Assembly: GCA_036245805.1 (NCBI GenBank)
Contig: BTRK01000006.1
Span: 42,378,520 to 42,442,519, forward strand
DNA: 64,000 bases
Origin: Pristionchus mayeri
Taxonomy: Eukaryota > Nematoda > Chromadorea > Rhabditida > Neodiplogasteridae
Direction of reading: 5' to 3'
The position numbers and the translations under genes were made by a program. Positions 58,225 to 64,000 of this stretch are shown piece after piece. Within the stretch, counting starts at the first letter, position 1; every line of letters starts with the position of its first letter. The notes under the pieces were generated by a model. It was not told the DNA's origin, did not search any database, and saw only the letters and a program-made list of their open reading frames with translations.

Positions 58225-61200
58225 ATGGAATTCCTCGTCTACCTCCTAGCAGCTGCTGCTACTGCTGCAGTCGCAGTTTATCAGTAAGCTCGTTCTTCCC
58301 AGAATTTCCATAATTTCTTAAATATCTATTTAGATTATTTTATAGGATTGCCGCTTTGAAAAATGAAAAGTCCACTATGCGAATTTTGAATTTTACCAAG
58401 ATCTTGCCTTTCTCAGGTACTTCGCCTGACAGGCACAATACTGGCGCAGAAAGGGCGTGCCAGGACCCTCCTCGCGCCTTTTCTACGGGAACTTCCGCGA
58501 AATCAACAAGTTCTACGAGCCAATGCCACTGAAGATTCACGAATGGACAAAGGTTGTCGAGATCAAAGATCAATAGATCATTTAGCTCTACAGGAATACG
58601 GAAAGGTTTATGGATTCAAGGAGGGCGTGCGGAATGTGATGGTGACATCGGATCTCGAATTGATCAACGAGGTTTTCGTCAAGCAATTCGACAACTTCTT
58701 CGCCAGAAAGGTTAGTTTGTGCCAGAGATTGAATATCCGTTCACTAGTGAATGATGTTGCAATCCAGTTATTATTATAATCTGAGCACTAAAAATGATAA
58801 ATTAATATATGTAAAGACATTACTTAATGTTATATCATTAATTAATAAATGGCTATGATAATACAGGCACACCCTCTCGGTCAGGACACCGACAACAATC
58901 CCAAAGTGAATCTATTCGAGTCTCAAGGTCAGATTACCTCAAAAAGTTAGGCGTAATAACTTATTCCCTAGATGTTTTCTGGACAAGGTTTCCTTACTAC
59001 GAACTTCTTCATGCTACTCTTCCCTTTCTTTCACTTTCTTGTTTTTTATAGTGGTTTAAAGAGATTTTATTTGTCTTGAGGCGCTCGTTGGAAGAGACTG
59101 CGCGCCCTCTCATCCCCCTCGTTCTCCATCAGTTCCCTCAAGAAGATTCGGCCAATCGTCGAGGATTCAGCGATGAAGATGGTCGATGTGATGGGGAGAA
59201 GACACGGAGAGGGAGAGTCATTCGATGTCAGCCCGTAAGTGGGCTATTCTGTACTGATCGAGAATCGATGTCTACTCGATCTCCGCTTCGGAGGTGTACA
59301 ATAAAGAAAAATGACTAGTGCATTGGACTATATTATTCGTACGGTACCCTCCCTACCGCACCCTCAGTCAGTAATGTGGTTTTATTTTGTTATCAGGCTG
59401 ATTCATAAGTTTTTTCCAATTTTTACTTTTAATTGTTTCTCTCATTCTGGTCTTTGGTTATAATTGATTATCATTTTTATTTTTACATATTATTAGTGCA
59501 TGAATGCTCTCTTTAGCGCACTTAAGTCCAGACATCTTGAGAGCTCCTAGTGCTCATAGTTTGAAGTCAAAGTAACCGTGGCTACGAATGTAGCTGCGAC
59601 TTTCTCAGGTTAGATCTTTCCAGTGAGTCGTGATTAGGCAAACTAATCAATACTATCGTGAAGTGTGATCAACGTACATCACAATAATACATGTGATTCG
59701 GTTTTGCACAAAATACCTGTTCACATAAGGCGCAAATTTTAGAGTCGTGTGCAGTTCGCCATGACCAAAATGAGTTTCGTTTACTGCGCATTCGCACACA
59801 TTGGCCTATCGAAACCAAACCGTTCTCATCATAAAGCTTCCTACATGAGGAGCTTATATTTGCTTTATGGTGGGCTTTCATCATTACAATCACAAGCTGC
59901 AGTCATCGACGCTAATATGATGGAATTTACACATCGAAATCAGTGTATTTCAAAGCTTCCTGATTAGATGATAGATGATACATTTTTGTGTTTATCAGCA
60001 TCAGCTACCCTTGAACTATCCCTCATTAGCTTCACATAGTCATGGGATTCCTGAGAATTCAAAAATGGTACTCCAAAAATAACCACAAAAAGTCAAAATT
60101 TTGTTCGGTGAGGTCAATATTCGGATTTTTCGATAACTCTCATTTTTGAAAAGGGATGAAGCGAGATCTCAAATTTCTCGAATGGCAAAGTTACCCCATA
60201 GAGTAAGATTAAAGCGCCCCTATACAAAAGTCAGTCTCTATAACACAAAAGGCATGAAAGGTGCCAACTCAAGCATGCTTTATTTTCTACGTGGCTCATT
60301 TGCTATTCTCTAATCATCGGATTGAGTAAGCTAGCACCGCTTTTAACCACTTTTTTGAAAGAGTATTCAAGGGGCTTCTCAATAATGTGTGTGAAGATTT
60401 CCAGTCTATTTTTCCTGCAAAGAAACAGCGTGCCCAACTCTTTAAAAATTTTATTGAAAAATTCGATCGTGGTTAACGATCGATTTCTTCAATGATTTAA
60501 AAGCACGGCACAATTCGAACATATGATTATAAGTGTGAACTATACCCCTACATAATGCTACGGATTAATACTGATCGGATTTGAAGGACGCTTTTTAGGA
60601 AACTTTGAATTACGCCTCCGAAATTGGAAAAAACTTATGAATCAGCCTAATACTATAACTGAAATTAACTGGATCTACTATTTTTGTTTTTTAACTATTG
60701 AATATATGGTAGCTGAGAGTACGGTATGCGCACGTCGAGCGCCATGAATCCCACACATGTGTGCGCGTTGCCTGGCAAATATCCGGGCAGCATCCATGTG
60801 CGTGATCGCTTAAAGTGCAAGATAATTTCAACCAAAAGTATAATGCGGCGTTTTTACCCCAGCAGTTGGACAATTTTGTAATCATTGAAAAGCCTGTGCC
60901 ACAATCGAGTTGGGCAGCTTCATTAAATGACCCGTTTAGGTTCTTCTCCGAGTACACACTGGACACCATCTGCCGGCTCGTCATCGGCCAGAAGGAATCG
61001 ACGCTCTTCAAGAACCCCCGAATCGACACCGTGCAAAAGGTACGAAAATAGACAAACAATAGAGATCTCCACCCACCGCAAAATGCGAAGTATACCATTG
61101 CGTTTAAAAATTAACATAGTGTATTCAGTAGAAAGTGTTTAACATTCGCAGCTTGTTGATGTATAATTCCTATTATATTATTAGTATGCATTAGAAGTTA

Positions 61201-64000
61201 TTGAATGAATTACAATAAATGCACTAGCTATTCTATTGCAACAGGTATTTCTGGAAGACATCGATCGTCCGCTGTTCCATTTTGCGGTTGGCGTACCCGG
61301 TCTGGGCATGTTTATGAGGAACCTCTTCAGCAAGGTATTCTTTTGCGATTAAAAAAGTATTTGCAAATTTGTATAGCATATATGCATATATTTGTATAGC
61401 ATATATTTGTATAGCATACATATATGTGCATAGTGAGCATTTTCAAACGGGTGCGTATTGGGGTGTCCGGAAAGTTCGTATAATTTTTTGTTTTTATTTT
61501 TTATTCAATGCTTTACAATTCTCAGTGACCAGTGTATGCCCCCTTCTTTCTCACTACCTCCCTCCAGCGATTGGGCAGGGTCTCGATTCCTCTCTTCCAG
61601 AATGCGGGTTTCTTCGAGACCGCCCAGTTCACGAAAGCCCTCACAACTTCATCTCGATTCTTGAACTTCTTTCCTTTGCAGAAGTCAGAGAGAGAGCGGA
61701 AGCAGTGGTAGTCGCATGGGGAGAGATCCGGGGAATACGGTGGATGGGGAATCCTCTCGATCTTCAGCTCGTCCATTTTCTTCTGGGTCATCTTCGCTCG
61801 ATGTGGGCGAGCATTGTCCATCAGAAGAAGAATTTTGCCCTGGTTCAGGAGTCTGGGAGGGACTCTGATCGCGACATCTTGCAGTTGTTCAGAGAAGAGG
61901 TCGGTATTGATGCTGGTGCCAGGGGCGAGGATCTCCCAGTAGATGGGACCGAGCACTGAGAAGAAGAAGCAGAGGAGTTCCTTTTTTCCGTGCTCTTCCT
62001 TCTTCAGGACGGGCGTGGGCTTCTCATCTGCATCCACCCATTGCAGTCTCCTCACAGGGTTATCGTACGTGATCCACTTCTCATCTGTAGCGATGATGGA
62101 ATTGACCCATCGAAGATTGGATCTACGATGGAGTAATTCCCGACAGACTTGAACACGATTTTTCAGCTGTTCGGGGGAGAGGTCATGGAGAATCACTTGT
62201 GGGAGTTTCGGCTTCTTCCCAGATCGATGGAGGATATCGGACACCGTTGATCTTGGAGTACCAGTATCCTTCTTCAACTCACGCACACTGGCCATGGGCT
62301 TGCGCTTCAGTGTGCGGAGAACGAGAGGCTGATCGAGGGAGGGAGGGCGTCCAGAGCGGGGTTGATCATCGAGACCAAACTCCCCTTTCTTGAAGCGGGA
62401 GAAAAACTTATAGCTGAAGGGTATGGAGGGGGCGTCAGCTCCTTCCGACTGGGCCAAGGCAGAGTGGGCCTCCTTCACGGGTCGGCCAAGACGGTAGTAA
62501 TGAAGTAAAACTGCTCGGAGGTAGAGATGGGAGTCCATCACAAGAATCAATGTAGCAACTAGGAGACTGATTAAATCCTCTCACTACTCAACGTCAGAAT
62601 GATGCAATACATTGTTGACAAATAGATTGCGCAATCACTGCATTTGATCACGAACTGACTTTTTTCCGAAGCATTATGCGAACTTTCCGGACACCCCAAT
62701 ATATATAGTTCAAGTGCTCCTTTCAGTTCAACATGCATATCAACCCCGACAGGAACAAGCTATTCGTCGAGGTCGAGGCGGCTGTGCGCGAACGAGTGCA
62801 TCAGAGAGTGAGTGGGGATGAAATTGGGCACTCATAATCGTTCCTTTAGGGTTTGTGTGGGTTGCTTAGGCTTTCGGTTTCTTAGTTTTCTTAGTTTTCC
62901 TGGCGAATCGTTTCAATCTTTACGTTGATAAAATATATCGGCGTGTGTAATGTGATGCAGAAAAGCGATGGCGAATCCTCGATTTACACACGCGATAAGC
63001 TCGCTTGAGTCACATCTGTTCTCAATCAGCACATCGCAGATGACGTCTGGCGCTCCCTCTGAAAGCGCGGACTTCATCGATCTCTTCCTCGACAACGCTG
63101 CCGAGTTCGAGTATCAGAACCAAGGCGAGTTCTCGACGCACGAAGCTGTGAGTAGTCGCGTACCTTAGATAGATAAATCGCCATCAAAGAAGACTCAGAG
63201 AACATGCTATATTCGAGGATAACTCAGTGTGGCAAGAGACAACAATATTTTATTTTTCTAAATAGGTGCCATATCTGTATTAGTACCGTTAGAGATGGAC
63301 TGTTTACAGTCCTAGGAGTTATACTAATCAATAATCTCGCTCTGGTAGGTCACGAAGGCGCTCACCGTCGATGAGGTCATCGCACAGGCGGTCGTTTTCC
63401 TGCTGGCAGGTATCGATCGATATTTGAAGATGCTCAGAATTTCCAATCGCATTGCAACATTAGGAACGGAATTTTCGTCATTCGTTCAAATAAAACACAA
63501 ACAGTCGTATTCCGAGTAGAATCGTAGAGATCGGTCGACCTCAATATTTGGTGATACTACTACGGTCGTAGGATCAGATCGATGTATGTCAAAAAATTTC
63601 CTACTTTTCTCTCACAGGCTACGACACCACCTCCAACGCGCTTTCCTACACCGCATGGATGCTGTCACGCTATCCCGAGATTATGAAGAGATGCCAGGTT
63701 AGACGCATAATCTCTATTAATAAGTTTCTTATTGTAATTTTAATAATTTAATTATCACAAAAACATGTATACAACATTTGGCCAATATTCTTGTGAATCT
63801 GAAGTTCGGAGATTACTATGAGCGATATTTTAGGAAGAAGTGGACGAGGTGTGCGTCGACTCGTCCATCTCCTACGAGGATTGCCAGAATCTGCGATATC
63901 TGGATGCGGTGTGCAGGGAAACTCTCAGATTCTTCCCGATCGGCGCCCGGTGAGGGAGTTGTGCTTCGACATTAGAGTTACCCCGCGATCAGTCGAAATA
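58225..64000 (+). CDS. Cytochrome P450, CYP3-clan-like, runs off the window; in-frame stop in exon 2
   Basis: Exons in perfect phase: 58225..58283, 58417..58552, 58594..58710, 58867..58927, 59081..59234, 60940..61039, 61245..61334, 62727..62807, 63040..63147, 63349..63409, 63618..63697, 63834..63949. An N-terminal anchor (MEFLVYLLAAAATAAVAV) leads to RRKGVPGPSSRLFYGNF, then RWKRLRALSSPSFS (C helix), the I-helix oxygen-binding AGYDTTS across exons 10-11, and the K-helix ETLRFFP (ExxR). The haem-binding cysteine loop lies beyond the window. These ER monooxygenases oxidise lipophilic substrates. Codon 24 is TGA (FA-stop-QAQYWRRKG), where Arg would be usual. No other acceptor restores the frame, so this allele may be null. 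Two introns hold mariners. Confidence 0.88.
59393..60650. mobile_element. Mariner-type element, 1258 bp, in P450 intron 5
   Basis: The ends TCAGGCTGATTCATAAGTTT and AAACTTATGAATCAGCCTAA are inverted and flanked by TA. Its size equals a full mariner. Inside, short frames on both strands (for example YDENGLVSIGQC on the minus strand near 59810) may be transposase debris, but no catalytic block is recognisable. Confidence 0.85.
61458..62699 (-). mobile_element. Complete mariner element, 1242 bp, with intact transposase gene
   Basis: The terminal repeats TTGGGGTGTCCGGAAAGTTC and complement (about 27 bp) are near perfect and flanked by TA duplications (61456-61457 and 62700-62701). The single ORF fills most of the element on the minus strand, with about 150 bp of 5' leader. 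It lies in P450 intron 7. The nearly intact ends and frame indicate recent insertion. The copy at 530-1212 is its deletion derivative. Confidence 0.96.
61522..62550 (-). CDS. Mariner transposase, 342 aa, DD34D
   Basis: The N-terminal half carries the paired helix-turn-helix region with RFKKGEFGLDDQPRSGRPPS between. The linker QVILHDLSPEQLKNR stands where mariners have WVPHEL. The catalytic triad is complete: Asp in IIATDEKWITYDN, Asp in LLLMDNARPHR, and Asp in YSPDLSPCDYHCF with exactly 34 residues between the last two, i.e. DD34D. Length matches the family (about 345 aa). It cuts and pastes the element at TA sites in the nucleus. No intron, no stop, no missing key residue, so it may be active. 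Confidence 0.95.
   Translation of the reverse strand: MILVMDSHLYLRAVLLHYYRLGRPVKEAHSALAQSEGADAPSIPFSYKFFSRFKKGEFGLDDQPRSGRPPSLDQPLVLRTLKRKPMASVRELKKDTGTPRSTVSDILHRSGKKPKLPQVILHDLSPEQLKNRVQVCRELLHRRSNLRWVNSIIATDEKWITYDNPVRRLQWVDADEKPTPVLKKEEHGKKELLCFFFSVLGPIYWEILAPGTSINTDLFSEQLQDVAIRVPPRLLNQGKILLLMDNARPHRAKMTQKKMDELKIERIPHPPYSPDLSPCDYHCFRSLSDFCKGKKFKNRDEVVRAFVNWAVSKKPAFWKRGIETLPNRWREVVRKKGAYTGH
62913..63039 (+). other. P450 intron 8 segment, no exon
   Basis: An open frame from about 62968 runs into exon 9, but the CATCGCAG acceptor at 63039 and P450 homology place the exon start at 63040. The upstream piece reads as intron. Confidence 0.5.

Noticed and set aside
58417..58450. TGA as selenocysteine in the P450
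   Set aside because: Position is an ordinary linker Arg in this family and no selenocysteine element or known selenoprotein P450 supports it.
1..64000. CRISPR arrays, bacterial operons, prophage
   Set aside because: Intron-rich eukaryotic genes throughout; the tandem repeats seen belong to transposon arms.

Overview
The window looks like nuclear DNA of a nematode (inference; species not identifiable by eye). Supporting signs are short introns (about 45-190 bp when no transposon sits in them) with GT donors and mostly TTTCAG/TTGCAG acceptors, fragments resembling a nematode seven-helix chemoreceptor, a nematode-style UDP-glycosyltransferase with a C-terminal membrane anchor, a CYP3-type P450, a GLUT-like transporter, a Kunitz inhibitor, and a dense load of mariner-type and foldback transposons. 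The ordinary genes are intron-rich. The helicase-like ORF and the intact mariner transposase are intronless.

Layout. 1-3 kb: a deleted mariner copy, a 661-bp palindrome and a solo transposon arm. 2.6-5.7 kb: a duplicated unit made of a small minus-strand membrane-protein gene, a tRNA-Arg(TCG), and a plus-strand intronless DEAH-helicase-like copy that is broken here by a 1.27-kb foldback element. 6.1-6.5 kb: a complete three-exon Kunitz inhibitor. 7.3-10.7 kb: a stray P450 exon, a probable chemoreceptor gene with a mariner in one intron, and a mariner remnant. 11.5-15.3 kb: a complete 15-exon sugar transporter of 486 residues. 18.7-43.2 kb: one very large plus-strand gene, or at most two, for a secreted-side multidomain protein: C-type lectin, LDLa, sushi, EGF, vWA-like, second C-type lectin, CUB-like, EGF array, pentraxin/LamG-like, HYR, sushi, GCC2/GCC3 cysteine repeats, one transmembrane helix and an acidic tail. 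Its introns hold two mariners, a hAT-like MITE, a decayed transposase-like gene in reverse orientation, a 2.6-kb foldback element with a LINE remnant, and a 669-bp element with 8-bp target duplications.

43.4-47.7 kb: the second copy of the unit, whose membrane-protein gene is a pseudogene and whose helicase-like ORF is intact at 390 codons, followed by a third, deleted copy. Each copy has its own tRNA-Arg(TCG), a TATA box and a cluster of TTCGAA hexamers. 49.8-57.1 kb: a 14-exon UDP-glycosyltransferase with two frame disruptions. One of its introns holds a mariner-type element into which a 2.26-kb inverted-repeat element encoding a zinc-finger-like protein has jumped. 58.2 kb to the end: a CYP3-like P450 that runs off the window, has an in-frame stop in exon 2, and carries an intact DD34D mariner transposase gene in one intron.

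UGT and P450 lie side by side on the same strand, which fits phase I/II xenobiotic metabolism, but nothing in the sequence shows co-regulation. Several genes carry single-base frame breaks. Whether these are real decay or assembly errors cannot be decided here, although the transporter, the Kunitz gene, the 390-codon ORF and the transposase are all clean.
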